Of a DNA stretch of 5,035 bases, positions 5,025 through 5,035 are shown in pieces (position 1 is the first letter of the stretch; the number at the start of each line of letters is the position of its first letter). The notes under the pieces were generated by a model. It did no database searches. It had not been told where the DNA came from and saw only the letters and a list, made by a program, of their open reading frames with translations. Both the position numbers and the translations under genes were made by a program. The stretch comes from Candidatus Onthocola stercoravium (lineage in GTDB: Bacteria; Bacillota_I; Bacilli_A; RF39; UBA660): assembly GCA_018711775.1 (NCBI GenBank), contig DVHV01000073.1:1-5035 (forward strand), written 5' to 3'.

Positions 5025-5035
5025 TGTTTCACGTG
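5025..5035. promoter_or_regulatory. parS site 5, cut by the window edge
   Basis: TGTTTCACGTG, the first 11 bases of the same 16-nt palindrome; the window ends inside the site. If complete it would be centred 141 nt from parS 4. The array may continue to the right. Confidence 0.9.

Larger units (their letters stand above)
4036..5035. other. Gene-free, AT-rich putative centromere/origin region
   Basis: About 1 kb with no open frame showing a family motif or credible Shine-Dalgarno. It is much more AT-rich than the genes, and its G/C bases are concentrated in short palindromes: three Noc-type sites on the left (4061-4367), then at least five parS sites on the right (4547 to the edge), with DnaA-box-like TTATCAAC motifs interspersed. 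The operon is transcribed away from the region, as expected for leading-strand genes leaving an origin. No dnaA, dnaN, parB or noc gene is visible, so calling it oriC is inference; a partition (parS) region is well supported by sequence. Confidence 0.75.

Noticed and set aside
4547..5035. CRISPR array suggested by regularly recurring identical 16-mers
   Set aside because: The repeats are short perfect palindromes matching parS, with spacings of 91-141 nt between centres and no constant spacer length.

Overview
This window looks like a chromosomal segment close to the replication origin of a very AT-rich, low-GC Gram-positive bacterium (Bacilli, possibly one of the small-genome Mollicutes-like or RF39-type gut lineages; the lineage is inference). 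The supporting evidence is strong AT bias, Bacillus-type Shine-Dalgarno sequences, the dnaX-ybaB-recR-bofA gene order known from Bacillus subtilis next to its origin, a short SRP RNA without an Alu domain, and perfect copies of the Bacillus-type ParB (parS) and Noc (NBS) binding sites. The four tryptophans in the reading frames are all TGG, and no frame has an internal TGA, so the standard bacterial code (11) fits better than the Mycoplasma code.

Positions 1-4035 hold one leftward (minus-strand) transcription unit. Reading 5' to 3' it contains a near-consensus sigma-A promoter (4007-4035), the 4.5S/SRP RNA (about 3926-4001), tadA (tRNA adenosine deaminase), dnaX (clamp-loader tau/gamma), ybaB/ebfC (nucleoid-associated protein), recR (recombination repair), a bofA-family small membrane protein, and holB (clamp-loader delta prime), which runs off the left edge. 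Gaps are 1-38 nt, so the genes form a tight operon joining two clamp-loader subunits, DNA repair and tRNA modification. Four start codons are best set by the Shine-Dalgarno: dnaX at 3449, ybaB at 1792, bofA at 853 and holB at 655.

Positions 4036-5035 contain no convincing gene. They form an extremely AT-rich regulatory region in which most GC-rich positions fall in palindromes. The proximal half carries three Noc-type sites (4061, 4232, 4352). The distal half carries at least five parS sites (4547, 4638, 4758, 4884, and 5025, which is cut by the window edge). Four of the five parS sites are preceded within 2-5 nt by a DnaA-box-like octamer TTAYCAAC in the same orientation, and three are followed by CATTAANNAC. 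The operon runs away from this region, as expected if the origin lies within it or to its right. The main discovery candidate is this centromere-like element: a Noc-site block directly beside a parS block, with parS and DnaA-box-like motifs arranged as repeated composite units.
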